A stretch of 64,000 nt of DNA from Acetobacteraceae bacterium (GCA_030041375.1 JASHOA010000031.1:1-64000), one strand, 5' to 3'. Counted from the first letter of the stretch, positions 8,157 through 17,404 are shown. Numbers and translations are program-made. Notes: generated by a model from the sequence alone, not told the origin.

Positions 8157-11060
8157 TCATGCCGCCCGGATCTGACAGAGCGTGACTTTCGGTTCCTGCA
8201 TGTTGGTAACCGGATCGTAGCCGTAGGTCGTGATGACGTTGGCGCTTTCGCCGAGCACGATCGGATCGGCTCCTGGCGGATATTTGCGTCGCCGATCCTC
8301 GCCCATGAACCAGCCACCGAAATGGAACGGCATCCAGGCAACCCCCTTGCCGACGCGTTCGGTGACCAGCGCCTTCATGCGGCCTTTGGAATTGTTCTCC
8401 GCTCCCGTCACCCAGACCCAGGCACCATCCTTGATGCCGCGGTCGGCCGCATCGGCGGGATTGATCTCGATGTACATGTCCTGCCGCAGCTCGGCGAGCC
8501 ACTTGTTCGAGCGGGTTTCCTCTCCGCCGCCCTCGTATTCAACCAGCCGGCCGGAACTGAGGATGAGCGGGAACTGCTTCGCTATGCCCTTATCCACCGC
8601 CGTCTTCTGGACCGTGAAGCCGATATTGGGCACCCGGAACTGCTGCTTGTCCGGGAGCGTGGGGTACTTGGCAACCAGCTCCACGCGCGGCGTGTAGATC
8701 GGCTCGCGATGCACCGGAATCGGATCCGGAAGATTCCAGGCGATCACCCGCGCCTTGCCGTTACCGTATGGAGCGCAGCCATACTTCAACGCGACCCGCT
8801 GGATACCACCGGACAGGTCCGTGGCCCAGCTCACCTTGTCGATATTTGCGCCGCCGATCTCCTTGATCGTTGCCAGCTCCTCCGGCGTCAGATCCTTGTC
8901 CCAGCCGAGTTTCTTGAGCACGGCCATGGTGAATTCGGGATAGCCGTCCTTGATCGCCGAGCCTACGGGATAGGACCCTTCGGCAAGCAGCGTCTGGCCA
9001 TTGCGCTCGAGCCCGAAGCGGGGGCGGAAACCCATGCCCCCATCCATCACGGCGCGGTCGACATCGTAGAGGATCGGGGTGCCGGGGTGGCGGACCTCGG
9101 GCGAGCCCCAGCACGGCCACGGCAGGCCGTAATAATCGCCCCCTACTTCCGGGTCGTCCTTCGGCGCCCGCGTCGTGACGATGTCGAACTTCGCCTGATT
9201 CCGCATATGCGCCTTCAGACGCTCCGGGGATTGACCACAATAGCCTGTTGACCAGCTTCCGCGATTCATCTCGCGCAGCACGTCTTCGGGCACAGGCCGG
9301 TTGTTCTCGACCTTGATGTTCTTGAACATCTTGTCAGCGAAACCGAGTTTCTTCGCCAGCAGGTACATCGCCTCGTAGTCGTCCTTCGCCTCGAAGGCGG
9401 GCTTGACGATCTGCTCGCCCCATTGCAGCGAGCGGTTGGAGGCGACGCGCGAACCGGAAGTCTCGAACTGTGTGCAGATCGGCAGCAGGTAGGTGCCGTT
9501 CTTGCGTTCGGACACCACTGCCCACGTTGTTGGGTGCGGGTCTGCCACCACCAGCAGTTCGAGCGCCTCCATGCCCTTCACGCTGTCGGGCATGCGGGTG
9601 ATGCTGTTGGAGGCATGGCCCATCACGAACATGGCCTTGAGGTTGCCCTTCTGCGACACTTCGTTGTGCGGCAGATCCGTCGCATCGAACCACCGGGTCG
9701 AGGCGATGCCAGGTACCTCCATCATCTTTTTCGATTCGAAGCGGGAGAGCATCCAGTCGTAGTCCGCTTCCCAGACCCGGCACCAATGCTTCCAGGCCGC
9801 CTCGGTCAAGCCGTAGTAGAATGGCAGGGTGACGATATCGAGGCCGATGTCGGTGGCACCCTGCACATTGTCATGCCCGCGGAAGATGTTGGCGCCGGTG
9901 CCCGGCTTGCCGACATTGCCCGTGACGGCGAGCACGATGCAGCTTGCGCGGACGTTGGCCGTGCCGACAGTGTGCTGAGTCTGCCCCATGCACCAGACCA
10001 GTGTCGCGGGCTTGTCCATGGCAAGCATCTTCGCCACCCGCTTCACTTGCTCACCCGGCACGCCGCTGACCCGTTCCACCTCGTCCGGCGGCCATTTCGC
10101 GACTTCCTTGCGCAGTTCTTCGACCCCATAGACGCGCTGGCGGATGAACTCCTTGTCCTCCCAGCCGTTCTGGAACACGTGCCAGAGCATGCCCCACAGC
10201 ACCGGGATGTCGGTTCCCGGCCGGAGCCTGACATATTCGCTGGCGTGCGCTGCGGTTCGCGTGAAGCGCGGATCGATGACGACGAGATTAGCCCGATTGA
10301 GTTCTCTGCCGATGAGGACGTGCTGCAAGGAGACCGGATGCGCCTGTGCAGGGTTGCCGCCCATGATGACGATGGTCTTCGAATTCCTGATGTCGTTGAA
10401 GGAATTCGTCATCGCACCATAACCCCAGGTGTTGGCGACGCCGGCAACGGTGGTGGAGTGGCAGATGCGCGCCTGATGATCGGAGTTGTTGGTGCCCCAG
10501 AAGGCAGCGAGTTTGCGGTTGAGATAGGCGCCTTCGTTGGAGAATTTCGCCGAGCCGAGGAAATAGACGGAGTCCGGCCCCGACTTTCCACGGATCTCCA
10601 TCATCTTGTTGCCGATCTCGTCGATCGCCTGATCCCAGGAGAGACGCGTCCATTGACCGTTGACGAGCTTCAGGGGGTATCTGAGCCTGCGGTCGCTGTG
10701 CACGAGTTCACGAACAGCAGCGCCCTTGGCGCAATGCGAGCCGCGATTGATCGGACTGTCCCAGGTTGGTTCCTGGCCGACCCAGACACCGTTCTGGACG
10801 AGTGCAGTCACCGTGCAGCCGACGGCGCAATGGGTGCAGATGTTCTTGCGGGTCTCCACCGGCTGCTGGAAATTGACCGGCCCGGACTCGGCCTTGCGGA
10901 TCGAACCGAATTCCATCGCACCAAATGCGGCGAGTCCGCCGACGGCGAGGCCCGAGCGGCGCAGGAAGCCACGGCGATCGATACGGCCTGCCGGCATACC
11001 GGCCGCTGCCGGCTGCAGCCTGAGGTGGCTCGGTTCACCTCCCTTGCGCTTGGTGAGCAT
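8157..11060 (-). CDS. fdoG: Tat-exported formate dehydrogenase alpha subunit (Mo/W-bis-MGD, Cys type)
   Basis: A 967-residue molybdopterin oxidoreductase starting at an ATG with AAGGAG upstream. The twin-arginine signal (DRRGFLRR, residues 28-35) sends the folded enzyme to the periplasm. The N-terminal [4Fe-4S] cluster is bound by C75-x2-C78-x3-C82 and C110. In 'NSDHQARICHSTTV' the residue that is selenocysteine in E. coli FdnG/FdoG is Cys200, with the catalytic His201 beside it, so no selenium machinery is needed. The C-terminal half carries the molybdopterin dinucleotide-binding domain ('LILSSGRLVEYEGG'). It oxidises formate to CO2. W or Mo use cannot be told from the sequence, although a Wtp/Mod-type importer lies in the same window. 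Confidence 0.96.
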   Translation of the reverse strand: MLTKRKGGEPSHLRLQPAAAGMPAGRIDRRGFLRRSGLAVGGLAAFGAMEFGSIRKAESGPVNFQQPVETRKNICTHCAVGCTVTALVQNGVWVGQEPTWDSPINRGSHCAKGAAVRELVHSDRRLRYPLKLVNGQWTRLSWDQAIDEIGNKMMEIRGKSGPDSVYFLGSAKFSNEGAYLNRKLAAFWGTNNSDHQARICHSTTVAGVANTWGYGAMTNSFNDIRNSKTIVIMGGNPAQAHPVSLQHVLIGRELNRANLVVIDPRFTRTAAHASEYVRLRPGTDIPVLWGMLWHVFQNGWEDKEFIRQRVYGVEELRKEVAKWPPDEVERVSGVPGEQVKRVAKMLAMDKPATLVWCMGQTQHTVGTANVRASCIVLAVTGNVGKPGTGANIFRGHDNVQGATDIGLDIVTLPFYYGLTEAAWKHWCRVWEADYDWMLSRFESKKMMEVPGIASTRWFDATDLPHNEVSQKGNLKAMFVMGHASNSITRMPDSVKGMEALELLVVADPHPTTWAVVSERKNGTYLLPICTQFETSGSRVASNRSLQWGEQIVKPAFEAKDDYEAMYLLAKKLGFADKMFKNIKVENNRPVPEDVLREMNRGSWSTGYCGQSPERLKAHMRNQAKFDIVTTRAPKDDPEVGGDYYGLPWPCWGSPEVRHPGTPILYDVDRAVMDGGMGFRPRFGLERNGQTLLAEGSYPVGSAIKDGYPEFTMAVLKKLGWDKDLTPEELATIKEIGGANIDKVSWATDLSGGIQRVALKYGCAPYGNGKARVIAWNLPDPIPVHREPIYTPRVELVAKYPTLPDKQQFRVPNIGFTVQKTAVDKGIAKQFPLILSSGRLVEYEGGGEETRSNKWLAELRQDMYIEINPADAADRGIKDGAWVWVTGAENNSKGRMKALVTERVGKGVAWMPFHFGGWFMGEDRRRKYPPGADPIVLGESANVITTYGYDPVTNMQEPKVTLCQIRAA

Positions 11061-11071
11061 GGCTTGCTCCT

Positions 11072-11278
11072 TCAGTAGCGATTGGTGCGGTAAAAGGCTT
11101 TCACATCGGGGGTTACGCGGTAGCGCGCCTTGGTCTCTTCCCGGCCCGGATTGTAGGCTTCGGCCTTGCTCGCCATCAGGGGTGAGGTCAGCGCGGCGAC
11201 CGCCAACGTCGAGACAGTGCCAGCCGCGCGGAGGAAATTCCGCCGCTCCGGCGCCTTTTCATTGGTCTTGCGTTTCAT
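11072..11278 (-). CDS. Formate dehydrogenase region TAT-target peptide
   Basis: A 68-residue protein with an ATG nine bases from GGGAGGA. A twin-arginine motif (ERRNFLR) precedes a hydrophobic stretch ending ASKAEA, after which only about 35 residues remain ('YNPGREETKARYRVT'). It matches the small TAT-target family regularly encoded directly upstream of Tat-exported formate dehydrogenases (the TIGR02811-type family). Its role is unknown; an assembly or export helper is likely. Its start overlaps the end of the TorD-like gene by 20 bases. Confidence 0.88.
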   Translation of the reverse strand: MKRKTNEKAPERRNFLRAAGTVSTLAVAALTSPLMASKAEAYNPGREETKARYRVTPDVKAFYRTNRY

Positions 11279-12080
11279 CCTCGAATCCTCCCTGCGAGCC
11301 GGCGTGCCGGGGCCGGCGAGTTTCCGGTGAGTGGCTGGAACGCGGAACGGCGACGATGTCACTCCCGCCACCACCAGCCGGTGTATCCAGCGCATAGGCT
11401 TCGGCTTCGACAGCCATGAAGAGCCGCCCCAACGTGCCGACCGAGCGGTAGAAACGTGCCGACCTCGCCGCTTCGAGGTCGGCGAAGAAGTGCCCGGCCC
11501 ACGGCAGCAGATGGCGCTCGAAGAATTGCCGCTCGACCATGGCATCGGCGGCGAAGCGGCGGCTGGCCAACCCCGCCATCACCTCGCACAGTATGGCGAT
11601 ATGGTCTTCGGGCTCTCGCAAGCATTCGGCCGCTTCGAGACCGATCGATGCGAGACCCTGCCGTACTCGCGCGAGTGGCCGCTCGTTGAGAAAGCCCGTC
11701 AGGTAGTAGGAGGCGTAGGGAAGGAGTTCGCCCCGTCCGAGGCCGACGAAGAGGCCAAAGAACTCACTTTGCAACGCCTCCGGATCGCTCGCAGCGGCGG
11801 CCTCGGCCAAGGCCATATGGGCACGGCCCAAACGAGCCGCGCCGCCCTCGAGCGCCGCCAGCCGCTCCACGGTTTCCCGTTCCGGCGCCTGCCTGAGGAG
11901 CGTCGAGAGCAGCGCGTATTCGCCAGAGCGCAGGAGATCGATCTCGTCGAGGCCGTGCTGCTTGTCGATGTCGACGGAAGCCAGGCCCGAGCCAAGCGGG
12001 GCGTCGGATATGCCCATCGGCGCCGCGTCAGCGATGCCGCCGACAGTCTGGATTGCAGCCCCGAGAACGCCCTCTCCCAC
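11259..12080 (-). CDS. TorD/DmsD-family chaperone for the formate dehydrogenase
   Basis: A 273-residue, largely helical protein. It starts at a GTG four bases after AGGAA; conserved sequence begins near residue 47 ('LLRSGEYALLSTLL'), so a later start is possible. The family signature region is 'FFGLFVGLGRGELLPYASYY' followed by LTGFLNERPL. Proteins of this family bind the Tat signal and the apo-form of molybdoenzymes during cofactor loading. Its place at the head of the alpha-beta-gamma operon and the twin-arginine signal of the alpha subunit support that job here. The C-terminal 60 residues are Gly/Ser/Arg-rich and probably disordered. Confidence 0.88.
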   Translation of the reverse strand: MGEGVLGAAIQTVGGIADAAPMGISDAPLGSGLASVDIDKQHGLDEIDLLRSGEYALLSTLLRQAPERETVERLAALEGGAARLGRAHMALAEAAAASDPEALQSEFFGLFVGLGRGELLPYASYYLTGFLNERPLARVRQGLASIGLEAAECLREPEDHIAILCEVMAGLASRRFAADAMVERQFFERHLLPWAGHFFADLEAARSARFYRSVGTLGRLFMAVEAEAYALDTPAGGGGSDIVAVPRSSHSPETRRPRHAGSQGGFEDETQDQ

Positions 12081-12105
12081 GTTCCTGCCTTGTCATTCCT
12101 TTGAT

Positions 12106-12123
12106 CGCTCGCATTGGCGAGCG
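12106..12123. repeat. Short hairpin at the start of the TorD transcript
   Basis: There is a perfect 7-bp inverted repeat, CGCTCGC and GCGAGCG, with a 4-base loop. No T-run follows on either strand, so it is a weak terminator candidate. It lies just downstream of the proposed -10 box and may stabilise the 5' end of the messenger or act as an operator. Confidence 0.35.
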
Positions 12124-12125
12124 TA

Positions 12126-12155
12126 ATGTTACTTGTCAGGAATCATACCAATCAA
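12126..12155 (-). promoter_or_regulatory. Candidate sigma70 promoter for the TorD-formate dehydrogenase operon
   Basis: Read on the minus strand, TTGATT (12150-12155), an 18-base spacer and TAACAT (12126-12131) form a plausible -35/-10 pair about 45 bases before the TorD start. It lies in the only sizeable gap between DUF3306 and TorD, which suggests the structural genes can be transcribed independently of the accessory genes. Confidence 0.4.
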
Positions 12156-12189
12156 AGAAGGATAGAGCAATCAAAACGTTCACACAGAC

Positions 12190-12912
12190 TCAGGCTGGCA
12201 GCGCGCTGCCGTGGCGGCGCCTGAGGGGTTCCGACGGAGCGGCCGAGTCCGCGGCAGCGCCGGTTTCAGGACAGACATTGTCGCTTGCAGAAGTGGGAGA
12301 AGTCGGTGCGGCCGCGCCGGGACCGGACGATGACCGCGAATCCGCCACATCGGATGGGCATTCGTGGGAGGAAGGGGTGCCTGCCGAGGCGGCATCTCCG
12401 GCGGCCGGCGGGCCGGCGCCGAAGCTCTGGTCCGGTTGAGGTGGTGGGCGGCGATTCCCGAACAGCCGTCCGACCATCGCCTTGATGTCAAGGCCGGGCG
12501 GCAATGGCCCGCTACCGGGAACGTCCCCGGGCAGGTTCCAGTCATAAGCGTATTCGCGTGCCTCGCAGACATAGTCGCGGACGTTCGGATCGAGCATCCA
12601 GCCCCTGCGAAGTGCCGCGTTACGCAACGCCTCAGGCACTCCTGGGCGGAGGAACAGCGTCATGTCTGTTTCGGCAGTCAGCTCATCGAGCTTTGGCAGG
12701 GCGGCGAGTTCCTCGTCAGTGAGGCTTGGGAGGTCTGCCGGAACGGCGGGCAGAGCAGAGAGTTCCTGCGGCCCAGGTTGCAGGGCCGCGACCGGGGGCG
12801 GCCGATCCGAGTCGGGCGGCGGGCCCGGCACTGCCTTCGCAGCCGGTTCGGCGCGATTGGCTTCGCGCTTGCGGCGAGACCATCGCGCCAGGAAGTTGCC
12901 CGGTTCGCTCAT
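12190..12912 (-). CDS. DUF3306 family protein
   Basis: A 240-residue protein that begins with the family hallmark 'FLARWSRRKREA', followed by a Pro/Ala-rich linker, an acidic 'LPSLTDEELAALPKL' segment, and 'LRPGVPEALRNAALRRGWML' with a conserved 'YAYDWNLPGDVPG'. DUF3306 genes are found beside DUF3305 in formate dehydrogenase clusters of Proteobacteria; their biochemical role is unknown. The start overlaps the DUF3305 stop (ATGA). The Pro/Ser-rich C-terminal 60 residues are low complexity. Confidence 0.88.
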   Translation of the reverse strand: MSEPGNFLARWSRRKREANRAEPAAKAVPGPPPDSDRPPPVAALQPGPQELSALPAVPADLPSLTDEELAALPKLDELTAETDMTLFLRPGVPEALRNAALRRGWMLDPNVRDYVCEAREYAYDWNLPGDVPGSGPLPPGLDIKAMVGRLFGNRRPPPQPDQSFGAGPPAAGDAASAGTPSSHECPSDVADSRSSSGPGAAAPTSPTSASDNVCPETGAAADSAAPSEPLRRRHGSALPA

Positions 12913-13418
12913 CGGCGCTCTCCGCCTTGCGCGGCGCGGGGGCGTGGGGGCGAGGCGGCGTTTGCATGCACATCATCGCGCTGGCGCTTGATGAAAGCAC
13001 GATCGACATGGAACGCAGCCACGAAGGCGGCGATCCGGGCGACGATTTCGGGCGGCATCGGCACCGGCTCGACGATCAGATCCAAGGCACCGGCCAGGGC
13101 CTCGCCCTCATAAGGGTCGGCCGTGATCGATGAAATCCGGCAATTGCCCGCCGGTGTCGCCTCGAGCGCCACCCAGAGCGACGGCTTTCCGGAGGCGAGA
13201 TTGTCGCGATAGTGTGCGGTTTCAGCCGAATGGAGGGCGACCTCGCAGCAGCCGCCATGACAGATCTCCAGTTCGTCGTCGTTCGCAAGCGGCGTATCCG
13301 AGGGAGTAGCGGGCTCTGCCGGCAGCGCGGCACGAGGCAGCCACTGATCACCGCCCCAGGCTCCCTTGAGCTTGCGGCGCTCCAGCACGACTGCGACCTG
13401 GAAATGATCCTGGGGCAT
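12909..13418 (-). CDS. DUF3305 family protein
   Basis: A 169-residue protein starting at an ATG after GGAG. The N-terminal 'VAVVLERRKLKGAWGGDQW' is the conserved block of DUF3305, with further conserved 'LWVALE' and 'VPMPPEIVARIAAFVAAFH'. It accompanies DUF3306 in formate dehydrogenase loci. Its function is unknown; a role in enzyme assembly is inferred from context. It is the third gene of the ligase-like - DUF6352 - DUF3305 - DUF3306 set. Confidence 0.88.
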   Translation of the reverse strand: MPQDHFQVAVVLERRKLKGAWGGDQWLPRAALPAEPATPSDTPLANDDELEICHGGCCEVALHSAETAHYRDNLASGKPSLWVALEATPAGNCRISSITADPYEGEALAGALDLIVEPVPMPPEIVARIAAFVAAFHVDRAFIKRQRDDVHANAASPPRPRAAQGGERR

Positions 13419-13429
13419 CGAGGCTCCGA

Positions 13430-14437
13430 TCAGACGGCCACACTTTCGGAGGTTACCGGAAGACCGACGATGAGGTTCTGCGGTTTCATTCTAAGGACGT
13501 TGTCCGCCTCGAGCGCGGAGATGAGATAGACCGGGTGGCCGGCGAGTCCCGGCTCGGCCTGGCCCCCGCCCGCGATGTCGAGCCGGAACAGCGCGACGAT
13601 CTGCACCAGCAGCTTCTCATCGATGGGCCGGCCATGCCACATCGCGTTGCCGATCGCAGTTGCCTGCCGGTCGAGCCCGACGAACCAGCGCCAATCCTCA
13701 TCTTCGATGCGGGCAATCGGTTCAACCGAGACTTGGATACGAAGCAGATGGCGGACCCAGGCCTCGATGACCCGGGCGAGCCCGAGGCGACTGCGCTCAT
13801 TGCTGAGATTGAGCACCATGGTGAAGGCGTCGGAGCGGCTCCAATAGGTCCAGGCGTTGCTGTCATCCATGATGTCGAGTGCAAACTGCGGCGCCTTGTC
13901 CAGCATGATCGCGAGCGGCGAGAGGGCAGCAGCGGTCTCGTGCCGCTCGACAATTTCGGCGTCGGCGAGGAGCAGCGCTCCATCTTGCATCGCAGCGCGC
14001 TGCGATCGGAAGAAAAGCTCGGCCGCCCGCAACACATAGGGATCGGCACAGCCTTCGAGCGCATTGCGCAAGACGAGATGCGTCAAGTGACTCATGAAGA
14101 GCGGTGCTATTCCGGCCGCCCCGTCGCGGACCAGCCTTCGATATGCGGCTTCCACGGTGGGGGCATCGAGGAGCCTGGCACGGAAGGTGAGCATGAAGCG
14201 CCAGTTCTCCCGCGCATCCGGATCGGCGATGATGTTCACTTGCCGTGCGTCGACGGGGCGTCGCGGAGCTTCGAGAAGGGCCGCATGGAGCGCCTGTTCT
14301 GCCGGGCAGGCATCATGGGGCGGCACGAGTTCACGGCGCGCCAGGAAAGCGAGGATCAGCTCGTCGGTCACGGCGAGCTCACCATCTGCCGTGCGGTGCG
14401 CGAGATGGTGACCGGAGGAGACCCAGAACTCCCTCAT
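13430..14437 (-). CDS. DUF6352 family protein of the formate dehydrogenase cluster
   Basis: A 335-residue protein opening with 'MREFWVSSGHHLAHR', the recognisable start of the DUF6352 family as I recall it. It is mostly helical, with 'FALDIMDDSNAWTYWSRSDA' in the centre. No signal peptide, metal site or nucleotide motif is visible. It lies 12 bases before DUF3305 and 43 bases after the ligase-like gene, so co-transcription is likely. Its biochemical role is unknown. The family name is from memory. Confidence 0.8.
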   Translation of the reverse strand: MREFWVSSGHHLAHRTADGELAVTDELILAFLARRELVPPHDACPAEQALHAALLEAPRRPVDARQVNIIADPDARENWRFMLTFRARLLDAPTVEAAYRRLVRDGAAGIAPLFMSHLTHLVLRNALEGCADPYVLRAAELFFRSQRAAMQDGALLLADAEIVERHETAAALSPLAIMLDKAPQFALDIMDDSNAWTYWSRSDAFTMVLNLSNERSRLGLARVIEAWVRHLLRIQVSVEPIARIEDEDWRWFVGLDRQATAIGNAMWHGRPIDEKLLVQIVALFRLDIAGGGQAEPGLAGHPVYLISALEADNVLRMKPQNLIVGLPVTSESVAV

Positions 14438-14479
14438 CGCTGGCTCGTTGCCTTCGGCATGGCAATATCGAGAGCCATG

Positions 14480-15220
14480 TCAGAACCGCACGGCGCCTGT
14501 CTCGGGATCACGCCAGGACGGCTTCCGGAGCCGTGGCACGATCGGCAGGCGCCGCCGTCGGCCGGTTCCGTTTGCGTCTCGGAGGAGAAGATCGCCATTG
14601 TCCCCGATGAGCGGGAGGGCGGTGCCGCACTGCTGAGCGAGATGGCGGAGATAGTGCGCGGCAATCGGCACAAATCCTTCGCTCTCGTACCGGTCGAAAT
14701 TCAGCAGGAGGTGACGGGCGAAGCTCTCGGCCACGTTCTCGCGCGCACGAGAGTCGAAGCCTTCGTCCTCGAACGAAGTGGAAAGCGGCGTCAGGCCTGC
14801 CTCTCCCAGACCAACCTTCGCCGCGATCAACATGCTGGAGAAGACCAACCAGTCAGGGATGGCGGCCTCGCGGCAGCGCGCCGGCCAGCCGAGGCGCCCG
14901 CCCCCGATCCGCGCGCCATCGAGCCTGAGCGTGTCCGGCCAGTCGAAGGTGAGTGCCTTCTCTGGTGGGCAATACGAGGCCACCGCATCGGCGAGCGCGG
15001 TCATCCCGACATAGAAGGCTCGTCGCGCCGTCGCGAGAGGCTCCGCCGGAGCAAGCACGACGGCGATTTCCAAGAGATCGAATCGCCTGACCCACACGAA
15101 TGTTCCGGCACCCGCCGCGGCGGCAACGTGACATGCATAGGCATATGCGTCGCCCGCCTCCCGCAGCGCAACAAGCCTGTAAGAGGGCGGAAGGTCGAGC
15201 GACGAGGAGACATCAGGCAC
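14480..15220 (-). CDS. Biotin/lipoate A/B ligase-like protein of the formate dehydrogenase cluster
   Basis: About 246 residues if started at the GTG at 15220; the frame is open to an ATG at 15295, but family similarity begins at 'LDLPPSYRLVALREAGDAY', which favours the shorter form. The fold region 'GAGTFVWVRRFDLLEIAVVL' and 'IPDWLVFSSMLIAAKVGLGE' resembles the biotin/lipoate protein ligase superfamily with a C-terminal DUF4444-like part. I see no classical lysine-containing ligase motif, so ligase activity is uncertain. It heads the minus-strand accessory operon and is transcribed divergently from the 4Fe-4S protein, which suggests a shared control region at 15221-15358. Confidence 0.75.
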   Translation of the reverse strand: MPDVSSSLDLPPSYRLVALREAGDAYAYACHVAAAAGAGTFVWVRRFDLLEIAVVLAPAEPLATARRAFYVGMTALADAVASYCPPEKALTFDWPDTLRLDGARIGGGRLGWPARCREAAIPDWLVFSSMLIAAKVGLGEAGLTPLSTSFEDEGFDSRARENVAESFARHLLLNFDRYESEGFVPIAAHYLRHLAQQCGTALPLIGDNGDLLLRDANGTGRRRRLPIVPRLRKPSWRDPETGAVRF

Positions 15221-15358
15221 GATGGAAGCGCCCCTTCGACTGCCCTGAGAGCCGCTACAAATTGCTGTCCGCGTGGACCATTTTGATGCTAACATCTAAC
15301 CACAACCGGAACAAGAAGCGCGCAGGGGCTGAGCCTCCTCCGCCGGGGTGATCAACCG

Positions 15359-17395
15359 ATGCCGGACGCGCAACGCGCCGTGATTGCCTGCTCCTGCGAG
15401 GCAACCATGTCGCTCGACAAGCAGGCTCTTGCGAAGGGCTGCGGCGGTGACCTTCACACTGCCGAGCAGCTTTGCGGGCGGGAACTCGAGCGATTGAAGT
15501 CACTGCTCGCAGCCGGCAGGCCGGTGACGGTTGGCTGCACGCAGGAGTTGCGGCTTTTCACGGAGTTGGCCGAGGAATTGGGCGCCGGCGGCCAGGTTCT
15601 GTTCGCCAATGTGAGGGAGACAGCCGGCTGGTCTGCCGAAGGCGGCAAGGCAGGACCGAAGATGGCCGCTCTCTTTGCCGCCACCGCCGAGCCTCTCCCG
15701 GCGGCGTCCCAGGTCACCATGGAGAGCCGCGGCGTGGCCCTCATCTACGGCCGCGACGAGGTCGCACTCGAGGCAGGGCGCCGACTTGCCGATCATCTCG
15801 ATATCACCGTCCTGCTCAGCCGGCCGCAGGCGGTGGTGCCGCCGCGCGCACGCGATTTTCCCGTGGTCCGGGGCACGATCGCCGGGGCCAGCGGGCATCT
15901 CGGCGCATTCGAGTTGCGCATCGACGATTTCGCCAGGCCGGCGCCATCGTCGCGGGAACGGCTTGTTTTCGGCCCAAGCCGGGACGGCGCGATCTCGCAC
16001 TCTGATCTCATTGTCGATCTTTCCGGCGGCGCGCCGCTGTTTCCTGCCGGTACTCTCCGCCCCGGCTATCTGCACGCCGATCCACGCGACGCAGTTGCCG
16101 TCGAGCGCGCGATTTTCGAGGCGTCTCATCTCGTCGGCACGTTCGACAAACCACGCTTCATCGCTTTCGCGGATGACCTCTGCGCCCATTCGCGTTCGCG
16201 CATAACCGGCTGCACCCGCTGCCTCGATCTCTGCCCGACCGGCGCCATCAGTCCGGCAGGCGATCATGTTGCCATCAACCCGCAAATCTGTGCCGGCTGC
16301 GGCAGTTGCGCATCGGTTTGCCCCACGGGCGCGGCAGGCTACACGCTGCCACCGGCCGACGCTCTCATGCGCAAGCTGCGCGCGATGATGCTCGCCTATG
16401 CGGCTGCCGGCGGCACGAACGGGTTTGTCTTGTTTCATGATCGCGATCACGGCGAGCCGCTGATCGACGCACTTTCTCGCTTCGCCGGCGGGCTGCCCGC
16501 GAACGTGTTGCCGGTCGCGGTCAACGAAGTGACCTCGGTAGGGCTCGAAGCGGTTGCCGCCTTGTTTGCCTACGGTGCGGCGGGCGTGCGTTTCCTCCTC
16601 CGCGCCAAGCCCCGGCACGACATCGCCGCGCTCACTCAGCTTGCCGATACGGCGGGAGCGATTCTGCGCGGCCTTGGCTACGGCAGCGGGATCGTATCGG
16701 TGATCGAAACCGACGACCCCGACTCGCTGAGAGCCGCGCTCGACGATTACGCGTCCGCGACCCGTGCGCGCGCTGCCGCCAGCTTCCTGCCGATCGGCGG
16801 CAAGCGGGAGATGCTGGTCTTCGCAATGCGTGAGCTCCATCGCGTCGCTCCGGATCCGAGCGATGTCGTGCCGCTCGCTGCTGGGGCGCCATTCGGCGGG
16901 CTGGCGGTGGATGCGGAAAGATGCACACTCTGCCTCTCCTGTGTTAGTGCCTGCCCCACGAGCGCGCTCACCGATCATCCTGAGCGTCCGGCGTTGCGCT
17001 TCACCGAAAGCCTCTGCGTGCAATGCGGTCTCTGCGCCGCCACCTGCCCGGAGAAGGTGATCAGGCTCAAACCGCAGCTCGATTTCGCTGCGTGGCGCAA
17101 TGACCGCCGCGTGATCAAGGAGGAGGAGCCCCTCTGCTGCATCGCCTGCGGGAAGCCGTTCGGGACCAGAAGCAGTATTGAGCGAGTGGTCTCGAGATTG
17201 TCGGATCGACACTGGATGTTCGCGGGGGCGGAGGGACAGAAGCGGCTACGTGTGCTGCAAATGTGCGAGGACTGTCGCGCCGAGGCAGTGATCAACGAAG
17301 GGTTTGACCCACATGCGGCGCCGCTCCGCCCGCCGCCACGTACGACCGAGGACTATTTGCGTGAGCGAACGCGGACGCGCGAGGATCCCGAATAA
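15359..17395 (+). CDS. Large 4Fe-4S ferredoxin-domain protein of the formate dehydrogenase cluster
   Basis: A 678-residue protein with an N-terminal domain bearing C11/C13 ('ACSCEAT') and further Cys, then two double-ferredoxin blocks: 'CTRCLDLCPTGAIS' with 'CAGCGSCASVCPTGA' near residues 285-325, and 'CTLCLSCVSACPTSA' with 'CVQCGLCAATCPE' near 522-565. A late 'CCIACGKPF' and 'CEDCR' add another metal-binding site. The ligand count suggests at least four [4Fe-4S] clusters. Proteins of this kind are regularly divergent from, or next to, Tat-type formate dehydrogenases in alphaproteobacteria; the electron partner is unknown. It has no membrane segments or signal peptide, so it is probably cytoplasmic. 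The 3' end converges on a transporter-gene remnant. Confidence 0.88.
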   Translation: MPDAQRAVIACSCEATMSLDKQALAKGCGGDLHTAEQLCGRELERLKSLLAAGRPVTVGCTQELRLFTELAEELGAGGQVLFANVRETAGWSAEGGKAGPKMAALFAATAEPLPAASQVTMESRGVALIYGRDEVALEAGRRLADHLDITVLLSRPQAVVPPRARDFPVVRGTIAGASGHLGAFELRIDDFARPAPSSRERLVFGPSRDGAISHSDLIVDLSGGAPLFPAGTLRPGYLHADPRDAVAVERAIFEASHLVGTFDKPRFIAFADDLCAHSRSRITGCTRCLDLCPTGAISPAGDHVAINPQICAGCGSCASVCPTGAAGYTLPPADALMRKLRAMMLAYAAAGGTNGFVLFHDRDHGEPLIDALSRFAGGLPANVLPVAVNEVTSVGLEAVAALFAYGAAGVRFLLRAKPRHDIAALTQLADTAGAILRGLGYGSGIVSVIETDDPDSLRAALDDYASATRARAAASFLPIGGKREMLVFAMRELHRVAPDPSDVVPLAAGAPFGGLAVDAERCTLCLSCVSACPTSALTDHPERPALRFTESLCVQCGLCAATCPEKVIRLKPQLDFAAWRNDRRVIKEEEPLCCIACGKPFGTRSSIERVVSRLSDRHWMFAGAEGQKRLRVLQMCEDCRAEAVINEGFDPHAAPLRPPPRTTEDYLRERTRTREDPE

Positions 17396-17404
17396 CGACC
17401 GTCG

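Noticed and set aside
8157-11060. Selenocysteine (in-frame TGA) in the formate dehydrogenases
   Set aside because: Both catalytic positions are ordinary Cys codons (residue 200 of the Tat-type enzyme, 371 of FdsA).
9423-11078. Long plus-strand open frame antisense to the formate dehydrogenase alpha gene
   Set aside because: High GC content leaves long empty frames opposite strongly coding sequence; the translation has no family features and the minus-strand gene is certain.
13535-15286. 583-codon plus-strand open frame opposite DUF6352 and the ligase-like gene
   Set aside because: It spans two convincing minus-strand genes and has no recognisable domain.
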